A stretch of DNA of 64,000 nucleotides from Rhynchopus euleeides (Eukaryota; Euglenozoa; Diplonemea; Diplonemida; Diplonemidae). The stretch's first letter is position 1, and each line of letters begins with the position of its first letter. Below the pieces are notes generated by a model. It did no database searches and was not told where the DNA came from. It saw only the letters and a list, made by a program, of their open reading frames with translations. The position numbers and the translations under genes are program-made. Shown piece by piece: positions 19,481 to 29,110 of the stretch. The stretch is from NCBI GenBank assembly GCA_963210315.1, contig OY723321.1, positions 434,001-498,000 of the forward strand, in the 5' to 3' direction.

Positions 19481-20312
19481 TGTTTGGATTTCCTGTGGCT
19501 ACCGTGGTTTTCGCGTTGGGTCTGAGGCAGGGCACTATGACCCAGTAGTGGTGTGGAGGTAATGATGTTGAGAACCACGACGGGTCGCAGGGGGGGTAGG
19601 GGTGGGGCATGATAGGAGGGGGGGGGGGGGCGTTCGTACACCTCAACGATCCTTGCTATCGCCATGAAATCGTACTCCGTTCGCAATATCAAGAGAACAC
19701 CCTGCCCAGCAGCAACAGCAAAAAAGCAGATTTAGATGAGGGTCACAACACTACGCACTGGCAGGAGTCTTGTTGTGGTAAAAAGCACGGCTGGTTGTGT
19801 CTACGTTTCGAGCCTTCCATACTACGTCCTCCTCTCGCCGGCTCTCATCAGGTACGGAGCGAGAATCTTTGGAACCCGGGGGGATCAATTCCCAGGAAGA
19901 CACAACCAGCACTGTGCACACAACACCAGGCACCCATCTGACACTGTCGGCACTTACACCAATCAAGAAATATGACGGGATGCTCTGTGGCCTCTGTAAC
20001 GGAGGCCAGTAGCAATCCCAAGTCCGTCACATCACCGTAGACATTCCCTTGCCACACGAGTGTGGTATGTGCAACAGAAAAGTTTCGCTGAATACCTCGC
20101 GCCCTTGGTTGGGTACGTGTGTTGACGCACCCCCGCCTGGTGAAGGTGAGGAAGGGTGCGGAGCACGGTGAGTAACAAACGACTTTTCCGAGTCCAAAAA
20201 ATGAAGAAAAGGCAAAAGAGATGTGCCGGGTTTGGTGTGACGCGGGTGGGGTGGGGGGTAGGAAAAACAAGAAAGTTGTCCGGGTGGGTGACAAACACCC
20301 CCCCCCCCTCAC
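19481..20312. other. Non-coding stretch
   Basis: Contains a G run at 19617-19630 and no convincing gene. The last 200 bases are the 3' flank of the decayed zinc-finger gene. Confidence 0.5.
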
Positions 20313-22254
20313 TTACGGGTGCGCGGATCTCATGTGCTCGTCGCGCTTTACAGTGGTTTTAAAGAGCTCGAAACAAACACAGCAACGCTTTTTCAGCACG
20401 CGCGAATGGTGACTGAGGTAGTGCTGGCTCAGTCCCTTCGGTTGTCCGTTTGCCGCACTCCTGGCATGTGACAGTGCAGGTCTGACACGGCGCGTTGTTT
20501 TGTGGCCGATGTGCAGCATCATAATGCGCAAACAGTGCTTCTCTCGTGTGGGCAACTTTGGAGCACACAATGCAGATATGCTGCTGCACAGGCACTGTAC
20601 CGGATGGCGTTGGTTCTGGCACTTCTGGCACATCCTCGCTGTTGCCCCAGGATTTGGACTTGCAGATGCATGCGAGCAGCGTTGCCTTTGGAGTGGTGTT
20701 TTCCGGGTCGCCCAGAAATTGTTGGCCCCATCGCCCCCTTTTTGTGACGTGAGATCCAAGGCCGAGGGACTCGAGTCTCCGCTGCAGTGCTGCCGTTGCT
20801 CCCTTCCAACAAGCGTTCCTCGCAGTGACACGGCGGCAAAGCTTTATCGCGCCGAACTTCAGGAGGGTCGGTTGGTCCAGCAGGCCGCACCCCTTGCCTT
20901 TGGTCCTCTGCATTTCGAAGAGCAGCAGGTCCCGTTCGGCGGTCTGCTGCGATGTCACCCTCAGGGCATGGCGTTTGGAGACGCCATTCCCCCTCTCCAG
21001 TTCCTCGTCACTCAGGGCGAGGGGGTGTGCATCTTCTGGATCAAACCAGTGGCTCATCGAATATGGATATATGTAACACCACGCCCCTCGGATGTTCTCC
21101 CAGGTGACACCCACTCCAGGACAAACACAAGGATGTGCATTGCGATGAGCGAGAAGATGAACTCTTTCGCGCACTTTCCCTCCTGGTGGTACTTGATGGG
21201 GATGTCGTTGTAGCGGAAATGCACAAGCATTTCCATTACAATACAGAGTAGATGCTGCACCCCTTCGTCTTGGCAATGGTGAGTAAGCGACTCAGAACAT
21301 CTCTGACCTGGTTTCCCGTCATGTTGGAACACGTTGAGCTGCCAAGGACAGCCTTCTGCACGGCAGGTCCATCAGGCAAGATCTCTGCGAGTATTGCGAT
21401 GAACCCGTTTATGTCGTGCAGGGGGTGTGATCGTGTACGCTGTGGAGGTGAACACCCCTGCGTACAGGCTCTCAAACCCAGCTTCATGAAGTTCCTGGAT
21501 GCTAGCCCTGTGGCAGGCGTGGAGCTGTTTCAACCAGTCATTTCGTGGTGTGGTACAAAACGCGCTCCTGTGCGAAGATGACCCCATCTTACTAAATGCC
21601 GACCACAGCTCAAGATGGTCCCCTGCTACCCTAAGCAGGCGAGCCGAAACATCACGTTCGCCTTTTCGAAAACCCCTCTCTGCACTCTTGCGATTTGCTT
21701 CAGGAAGTTGAACGTGAACCACGTTCTGTACTCATCCTTCTGCTAATCGGCAACTGTCACCAACCGTGTTGCGAAGGCACCGTCGAAAATTCCTACGGCC
21801 AGCCTGCTCTGCTGGGTCTTCTGTGCCTGTTTCTTCTCCGCCTCGTACAGCTTCACCATAGCTGCAGTGCCGCGGGGCAGGCGTCGGCCATCTCCTTGAG
21901 CCCTGTCGGGTGGTCCTTCCCGTTGCTCTTCCGGAGGCCCAACCCGACAAACTCGATGTCTGACCCGCTATTGACACGGGCAGCGTACATCGTGCGACCC
22001 TCCTTCGCGGTCGACTTGCTGATCACCCCACCCCCCAGCTTCTCATACTTTTTGTACAGGGCAAGACTGATGATGGGATCAGTCGACTTGATGGTAGTAT
22101 CCGCCAGCTTGCCGAGAAGCTGCTTCAGGGCCATGTGGCTCAACCCATCAGCATCACGCTCGACAACATACGTGTTGATCCAAGCACGTACAAACACCGT
22201 CATGTCCACAGCGCTGGCGAGGGCCTGCGCTGCAGTACGCTTTGCCGCTGGCAT
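20313..22254 (-). pseudogene. Decayed C2H2 zinc-finger gene, paralogue of 1-486
   Basis: Starts at ATG 22252-22254 (MPAAKRTAAQALASAVDMTV) and can be followed with breaks to 20313. The first 130 residues are open; near 21860 the frame shifts and continues as MVKLYEAEKKQAQK, followed by in-frame TAG codons near 21745 and 21632. Later pieces (HDINGFIAILAEILPDG; MSHWFDPEDAHPLALS; LQRRLESLGLGSHVTKRG) lie in different frames. The three fingers at the end are split: CIVCSK...HYDAAH and CQTC...CQEC are in one frame, and HYLSHH plus CCVCF...HMRSAH in another, with a shift near 20450. Alignable length to the window-edge copy is about 150 residues. This copy cannot make the full protein without several frameshifts. 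Confidence 0.65.
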
Positions 22255-22640
22255 TGATTGGTGTGGCTCGTCTGGGTGGCCTGGGTGGTGATGATGGTAT
22301 CTTGGGGTATCTTGGCCTGGGTGGTGATGAGGGTACGGTATCTTGGAGACTGCCTTGTGGGTTGTGCAAGGGTTGGGGGCTGGGGCGAAAATTTGCCTGG
22401 CAGAAAAGTGATCACCTTCATGAAGTAGGTTGCTCTGTCAAACTGACACAGTTTGTCAGAGTCAAGATCCCTCGAACAATGAAAATCCACGAGAACAGCC
22501 GTCGCACATGCACTTGAGGCCCCATCACCAACTAGGAATTGTAAATGGAAAGTAATGGGGGGTGGGTCTGTGCAGGGAAGATAGTTCGGCGTGAAAAATA
22601 ACCTGATGCCATGCAAGGTACTCCCCTAGTTTTCAATGGA
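22255..22640. other. 5' flank of the decayed gene
   Basis: Holds two imperfect 36-bp direct repeats (GGCCTGGGTGGTGATGAKGG type, 22280-22350) and otherwise nothing recognisable. Confidence 0.45.
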
Positions 22641-22679
22641 AATTGGCCCATATCAACAGGAAATGGCTGGAACACCCGT

Positions 22680-22823
22680 CGTTTCAGCAGGTTCACCCGT
22701 CGTGCCGACGGGTGGCACCTGTCGACTCGACGGGTCCACCCGTCGAGTCGACGGGTGCCGCCTGTCGAGTTTTCACCCGTCGTCCCGACTAGTCGACCCC
22801 ACCCGTCACTGCCCGACTAGTCC
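22680..22823. repeat. About 22-bp tandem dyads with ACTAGT motifs, second array
   Basis: Units with core CCCGTCGAGTCGACGGG and decayed end units containing GACTAGTC twice (22786-22793, 22813-22820). Same architecture as 615-748, but the outer stem bases differ and still pair. Confidence 0.7.
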
Positions 22824-22878
22824 GTGGTGGTGTTGGGGGGAGCCCCCCCCCCCCCCCCCCACCAGCAAAAAACACGAA

Positions 22879-23188
22879 CACAAACCAATCACAACAAATC
22901 ACAACAAATCGTATTGCAATTTGGGTTAGCGTGCTGGCATCGCAGCCTGGCCCCGAAGGACCATACCGTGAGGAACCGGGCCCGCTATCCTACTCTTGCT
23001 CTACGTGACACCACACGGTTTCGCTCTCCTCCTCGTTGCGCTGTAAAAGAGGGGGGACACACACACACTGGAAGCCGGAGATTGCGCCTGCTGATACTGA
23101 GGCGCAATCTTCGCGACGACGCGTTGAAAAGAGCGCGGAATAGCCGCCGAACGAAAGATGGTGGGAGAGGGGATGCAGCGGGTGCGCT
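22879..23188 (-). mobile_element. 5'-truncated copy of the large LINE 3' end
   Basis: Nearly identical to 10010-10309 of the full-length element (one visible difference: AAAAGAGG against AAAGGAGG), including the GATTTGTTGT tail at 22879-22912. Its truncated 5' end at 23188 abuts a run of 10-mers. Very high identity implies a recent event. Confidence 0.85.
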
Positions 23189-23255
23189 TACAACAAATCG
23201 CAACAAATCACAACAAATCACAACAAATCACAACAAATCGCAACAAATCGTCAGC
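23189..23255 (-). repeat. (GATTTGTTGY)n between two retro-fragments
   Basis: Six to seven 10-mers, the tail of family E copy B, into or beside which the LINE fragment at 22879-23188 is joined head to tail. Confidence 0.75.
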
Positions 23256-23634
23256 TGATTGAGGGTGTGATATGAGGGTTCTATCCAACAAGGATATCAA
23301 GGCGGCACTTTCAAAGTCCTGCCAAGGACAGCGCCACGTGGGTGTGTGCTTCTGATATATGTTATGTCATCATGTGAACCCTCCCCAGCGTGTGCCAACA
23401 TCCCTGACACGCTCACGAAAAGCATGACACGGAGAAAACAGGTGCCGAAACAACCTGCCGAGCACACGGGTGGTGCCACGTTGATCCACGCAGCGATCTC
23501 CCATGACAGGAAGCCTTGTCGCCACGGCAGAGTCGCCGCAGACTGTGGGAGAGGTGTCGCCAGTCACCTTGAGGTTGCAGTGTGTCATCAGGCTAAGACC
23601 CGTGCCCTCTTCACCTCCCCTGTTAGGTTGCTCC
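23240..23634 (-). mobile_element. Retro-fragment family E, copy B
   Basis: Inverted, nearly identical copy of about 19014-19415. Starts at GGAGCAACCTAACAGG (5' truncation point) and ends in GATTTGTTGC/T repeats. Confidence 0.7.
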
Positions 23635-23640
23635 AAAATG

Positions 23641-23715
23641 TTGTGATTTGTTGTGATCGGGTGTGATTCGTTGTGATTTGTTGTTTTTTTCCCCTGCCTG
23701 ATTACCCCACACATG
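23641..23715 (+). repeat. Plus-strand (GATTTGTTGT)n with conserved flank
   Basis: 10-mers followed by a T run and CCCCTGCCTGATTACCCCA. The same tail-plus-flank is seen, inverted, at 9955-10030. Confidence 0.7.
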
Positions 23716-25440
23716 TATTTTTTTTTGCAGCTCTCCACTAGACGTTTTTGTTTGGTGTGATTTTTCAATTGTCATCATCGGGGTGGGGTGGGGGTGGGGT
23801 GGGGAGGTCGCTATCTGCCTTCACTCAGAAGCACTTCTCAAAAGCAAGCGCTAACAAAACGAACATCACAGTGGTACAGTGTTGACACAGAGTGAAGGCT
23901 TCCCGACCCCACACACCACCACCCACCACCACCGCCGCCTTTTGCCTTGTTTTACGGAAAAGCTCGACAAAATAATTATCTCACCTGGTCGAGCAGGTGC
24001 GAGAGCTAGGCTGCTTCACAAGTCACCCGATCTGTGTCCCAGTGGCACCCAGCTTCCCTCCTTGGCATGACAATTCTGTTCCCCGGGAAAAAAAAACATC
24101 TGCTGCCGTGGCACTCTGTCGCACCGCAAACAGGGGGGAAAATGTAGGGGTGGGTAAGCAAGGTTAAATTTTCACCACTTCGACCGCAAACAAAGAGCGA
24201 GATCAGGCGTTGTTTGTGGCGCCAAATCCGATCAGTTTGTTTTTTTTGCGTTGCGGAAGCCATCATCTTCTGTTGCCAAAAAAAAAGCGAAAAACGCCGA
24301 TCACCCTCCCCTCCTCTCCCCCTCCCTCTCGACCCTAAGGAAGTTCTTTTGGCACTCCCAGGAGCACTGCTGCGGTAAAAAGATAAGGTGTTGTCTGTGC
24401 GCCAAACCCGGGTGAACAAACGTCACGTGTCTTGCCTGATGAAGGTTGATGTGAATGTGCGCACAGTCACAGCAACAAGGCAAGGTAGATTGTGTTTGTC
24501 ACCCAAAGCGCTGCCAACTATCTTTTTCACTGTGACAAGCTTCTTGTTGTGTGTGAATATAACCCAGGAGCCCTGCTGCAACTACCACGAACAGGAACCC
24601 TGATGTGCGGTAACAACACATGCCATCTCTCGGGCACCACCCTGACGCAAGACGGAGGCGCCCCCCCTCCCTTCTCGGTGTTAACAATCAGGAGCTATCG
24701 GCTCAGATCTGCCCAATTGACGCTCCCCCCCCCCCTTCCTCCACCCTCTCCCGTATCCTGCAGGCAAGACAGGCGTTATGCTTTCCTGAATGCATGCCGT
24801 GGGCAACACCGGCTGTTGTGTTGCGAGGGAGGAAGGGGGGGGGGGGGGTGAACGGGGTGAAGAAGGGGGGGTTTGATCGTCGAGAGTGAATGGAAAAACA
24901 AGTCGCCCAGCACCTTCTTGCAATGTTAGTCCTTTTAGTAGTCATCACTACGGGGGGGGGGCGGGGGGGTGAAGGGGTGCCATTCCCTCCCTATTGATGG
25001 CGGAGAAAAAACGCCAGCTCCCTCTCTTCTCTGGGTAAAAGAGGTTTCTCAGAGCAGGTTTTGTCTGTGCGCACCGGGAGGGGAGGTAGGGGGAAAGGGC
25101 GTCGGGAGAGAAGAGGGATCAAGCAGGCTTCTGTTTGGGCAAAAAAAAGAAAGAAAGCTAAAAGTGTGTGTGCGTGTGTCTGGGACACAGAATTGCAAAT
25201 CTGAAAAAAAACCACCCCGCTCACCCCCCCCCCTCCTCAGTGCCCACAAATAGAGTGTCTTGTGGCACCATTTGGTTTGCACAATACCTGCCCCAAAGAC
25301 CTCGGTGGTCTGATATTTTTGGGGGGGTTGCGATGAAAAGAATGGAATCGGCAAAAGAAATAAAGGGAAGAAGAGAAGAGAAGAGAAAAGAAGAGAGAGA
25401 AGGTGCGATGATGTATTGTCACGGGAAACATGTCACACAT
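23716..25440. other. Non-coding stretch with homopolymer runs
   Basis: A, C and G runs (24724-24735 C; 24835-24849 and 24951-24968 G). No open frame here has a recognisable domain. I see no gene. Confidence 0.5.
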
Positions 25441-25896
25441 TGAAGGATACGAGAAATTGGGAAAAGAGCTTGCGTTGGCTGGGACTTCAAGGGATCAGCA
25501 CGCCAGCGGCACGATACCAAGCGCTTAAAGAGAGAGAGAGATGCTGGAGCTTCAGGGAAGCAGCATGCCCGGAGCTGGCACGCTGACAATCACTTGGGGA
25601 AGAGAGAGAGACCGCGCCTAGTGACCCCCCAAGACGCACCAAAGGTGCTTCAACTAGTTGACTAACAAAGAGAGAGAGAGACCTTAATCCTCCTTCCTCA
25701 CGTAGCGCGTCACCGGGCGCTACAGACCGTGTGGCGCCTGCGCCTCCTCCTCCTCCTGTGTCACTTCCCTCACCCCACCAGAGCAGCTCCTCTCTCAAAC
25801 AAGGGGAGTCTACCGGGCCGCGGGCCCGCGTAGTTAAGTAGACGACACCCTTGGGGTGCGAGTATTTTCGTTTCGGGGATATTCACACTATAAGCA

Positions 25897-25936
<40 letters not shown>

Positions 25937-26045
25937 TAGCGGGACCAGTTCTCACGTTGTGTGACCTCGACGGGACACTGCGCGATGCCAGTTCGCCCAC
26001 CCTAAAACTACAAAACGAGAGAGAGAGAGAGACAGAGAGAAACGA
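25441..26045 (+). mobile_element. Head-to-tail array of LINE 3' ends separated by (GA)n
   Basis: Five consecutive segments, each ending in a GA tract: to 25541, 25542-25610, 25611-25680, 25682-25929 and 25930-26042. The fourth is identical by eye to the last 237 bp of the LINE at 34739-37977; the third shares its 3' end with 38178-38340. Every segment's 5' edge lies directly on the preceding GA tract, as expected if 5'-truncated copies insert into the GA tails of earlier ones. Confidence 0.75.
25682..25929 (+). mobile_element. 5'-truncated copy of (GA)n LINE 3' end
   Basis: Matches 37741-37977 without visible difference, from CCTTAATCCTCC through the TAA-region stop, a CACCC-TTG-GGGTG hairpin and AAGCATACGAGAGAG. 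Confidence 0.85.
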
Positions 26046-26647
26046 GATAATCCATCCCGGGGAGGGGAGGGTGAGGGCGTTGTGTACTGAGGTCCCCACA
26101 CATCAAAACATTCTGCAATACTGTGTACGGTGCAAAATCTGAAGGAAGAAGAAGAGCTGAAGGATATCTGTGGGGGGGGGGGGGGTTGTGGTGACACGGT
26201 GCCACATCCGGTTTCATTTTTGGACGATTTTTTTGAACGAATTTTGAATTTTCTTTTGGTGCCTCGAGCAAACCACCACCCTATGTTTTGATGTGGCTGA
26301 TTCGGGTGCACGGGGGAAAAAATAGAGGCGTATCGATTTGATACCCAAAGCGTGGTGTCACTTCAAGGTGTCACTTCAGCCATTCCTCCACCCCGCTTTA
26401 CTTCTTCTCGCCTGATGAGGGGTGCATGTGTGCAGAGCACGGTTGGCAGAGCTGAATCACACCTTCCGCGCGAAGGGGCGTGCTTGCGTAACAAATATAG
26501 GGGAAAAAACCACAACAGTTATTGTGGAAGGGTGGGCGGGTGTGGAGGTGCAAGGGTGAGGTGCGGGAAGGACATACGTTACAAACCGCCATTCAAGGAC
26601 ACCCTCACATCCCTAACCCAGCACCCACGTATTATATATTATTAGCG
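26046..26647. other. Non-coding stretch with a dispersed repeat
   Basis: Segment 26405-26495 (CGCCTGATGAGG ... GCAGAGCTGAATCACACCTTCC) has a diverged copy at 40427-40505. No gene seen. Confidence 0.45.
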
Positions 26648-26780
26648 TTAAATACTGCGGCCTTAATTTACGACCAGGGGTCAGGACCCCGAGTGGGTGT
26701 ATTTCACGAGCGAAGCGAGTGAAATACACCCAAACGAGGGGTCCTGATCCCTGGGAGTAGATTAACCCGCAGTATTTAAA
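26648..26780. repeat. Long imperfect hairpin with TTAA at both ends
   Basis: Arms of about 58 bases (TTAAATACTGCGG ... GGTGTATTTCAC and its inverse) around the loop GAGCGAAGCGA. Pairing is interrupted by a few mismatches. The TTAA at each end fits a TTAA-targeting MITE, but it could also be a structured RNA or a replication-type hairpin. Confidence 0.65.
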
Positions 26781-26787
26781 TCCAATA

Positions 26788-27151
26788 CCTGGGACCCCCC
26801 GTGTATAAGTCCCCCCCCCTTACCCCCGTGTTTAAGTCCCCCCCTGGGGGTCTGGCAGGGGGGGGACTTAAACACAGGGGGACCTAAACACGGGGGTGGG
26901 CTGGTCTGGAGGGTCATCAGGTGGCCCCTAGGCCCTCCAGGTGCTGTCTGAGTCGAAAAGTGGGGTGCCAAAAGTCCATCCGGACCGGAATTACCCCCCT
27001 ACGACAGCAGAGGAAGAGGTCTTCTTGGTCTCCACTGTGCCACCCCCGTGTTTAAGCCCCCCCTGTGTTTAGGTCCGCCCCCCCCGTGTTTAAGTCCCCC
27101 CCGGCCGAAAATCGCCTCCAGGGGGGGGACTTAAACACGGGGGGTCCCAGG
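26788..27151. mobile_element. 364-bp MITE with CCTGGGACCCCCCGTG ends and TA duplication
   Basis: Terminal inverted repeats of about 28 bp (CCTGGGACCCCCCGTGT, then TAAGTCCCCCC), with TA directly outside on both sides (26786-26787, 27152-27153). The internal part has further copies of the CCCGTGTTTAAGTCCCCC unit in both orientations. TA duplication suggests the Tc1/mariner or PIF/Harbinger range. Confidence 0.65.
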
Positions 27152-27153
27152 TA

Positions 27154-28896
27154 CATGTTTTTATCGTACGTATCGAGGATTATGCAAGGCGGGTGGGGGG
27201 ATGGGCTGCAGCAATTTTTCATCCTGTGGGTGGTCACGAGCGGGGGGCTGCAATCTGACATTTTTCACATTTTTTCGAGACACAAAGAGATTTTGCCAAA
27301 AATTTTGGGTGGGTTTTTCAGGTGGTCGGAATTCAACCCAAACTCACCTGGCGGTGAAAAATCGCGGGATACGGCCGATCCACGGTCATTCCGTGGGTTT
27401 CTGGTCGAAAAAGTGCCTGTTTGGGAGGTGGCCCGAGAGGCCGACCGACCGGTCGGGTTCGTCACCTTGTCATACCAGGCTCAGGGCTGTACTACAAGTC
27501 CAGGTGCTCAGCAGCCACCTTCGGGGTGGGCATCATGTGGATCCCGAGGACGCTCTTGTGCCAGCCCCTCGACCCCCAGGGTGGTGGCGGAAAATAAATG
27601 CGTAAATTAATCCAAAAATTATTTTACGCCGTAAATTAATCCAAAAATACTTCACGGGAGTTTAGGTGGGTTTTCTGTTTAGGGGCCTTAAATAATTCTC
27701 GATCAGTACGATAAATAGATTATATAGAAGAACACGGCTGACAAGGCAAACCGACAACAAAGACGACATATGTTCTGTTCATGAATACAGTGTTCACACC
27801 AAAACAAACCAACCTATGTTTTGCAAACAGGTTGCACGAGGCCAGCCTCTGCGTGCGGCACCACGACCTCCCTGCTGTGTGCAGTGTATGTCCGATTGCC
27901 GCACCACGCACAGCAAAGCACTCTTCGCGAAATTTACTTCGATTGAAGTGGAGAACAAAGAGGGGGGGGAAGCAGGTTGGTAGTAATAGCGAAGAACACT
28001 AACATATAAATCATCCCTGCACTGAGAAGATTGAAGCCTTCGGACGCGAGAGAACGAGGGGCGATGGGGGGGTCCAATGACAAGCAGAATCAGTGGGGCG
28101 AGGCGGGTCGGTTGAGTTGGCCGCGCACATTGCACCATCGAGCACGGCGATTTTGTACAGGACAGCCTTTGACAGGGGAGGGGAGGACATGCTGTATAAC
28201 AACAGCTCCCTCAAACTTTTTTCCTCAGATAGAATGTTGCCTTGTTTCCTCGGGGGGGAGGGGGGTTGTAGGTTTGATTTGTCGGTTCGTTGCTGTAGAT
28301 CCTTTGGGCACCGCGCGTGTGCTCCTAAAGCGGAGCGCTTCGAACACACAACGCGAGGCCCACAAATAGCTTTAATTTGGACGGTTTTTTATTTGTGTTG
28401 TATTTTTTTGCGTGTATGATTGGGTGTTGTCGCACTCTGGGATCGGTTTATTTTCATGGATTTTGCTCAGTTCCCTCCGTTGCCTTTCCGCAGTTTCCCC
28501 TCCGCTTCTTCGTACGTTGATTTTGTACAGGATGCCAGCAGCCGCACGACGCCCTCCCTCACAATCGGGAGGGAAGGCAACAAACACAGCAAACAGATCC
28601 AGCCCTTGCACACGAGTTGTGAGTGAGACGGCAAACCGTTTTACTCTCATTACTTCCTGTGACAACGGTCTCAACGGTCTCGATGACCGTCCAAGACGAC
28701 CAGACAGTTGGGTCATATATAGTCACGGATAGTCAGGGCGTCCAAGACTCGGGGTTTTCGAGATTGTCGGAAAACCCAAAAGGTATAACTTCTGGGGGGA
28801 ATCCGGGTTTCTCCCGGCAAACTCGGCCACTTGGAAGCCTGTCGTTGTTGCTAAAAGCGTTATTTCAATGTTCCAGTTTCAAATCAGTTCCGCCCC
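27154..28896. other. Non-coding stretch with dispersed repeats
   Basis: Includes a direct repeat of CGTAAATTAATCCAAAAAT (27600, 27629) and a segment (27822-27945) that resembles 38385-38505 (GTGCGGCACC ... TCCGATTGCCGCACCACGCACAG). No recognisable gene. Confidence 0.4.
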
Positions 28897-29110
28897 GCCA
28901 CAACCAGGCCTGGGCGGGGAACCAGCCCTTTTTCCGGGTTTGTTGGGTCGGGGAACCAGGTTTTTTCTAAGAATTTTTACAAGGGATTTTTTGCTCACCC
29001 CCCCACAGGTTTCAGGCGCGTGCCCGTCAGGCGGGACTTTTTCTATGATTTCTACGATGAAAACCACCCCCCCGCCCCCACCCCCCCCCCCTTCTAAGAA
29101 CGATGATGGC

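Noticed and set aside
26788..27151. CRISPR-like regular repeats
   Set aside because: Units occur in both orientations with irregular spacing and no spacers; it is a MITE with nested ends.
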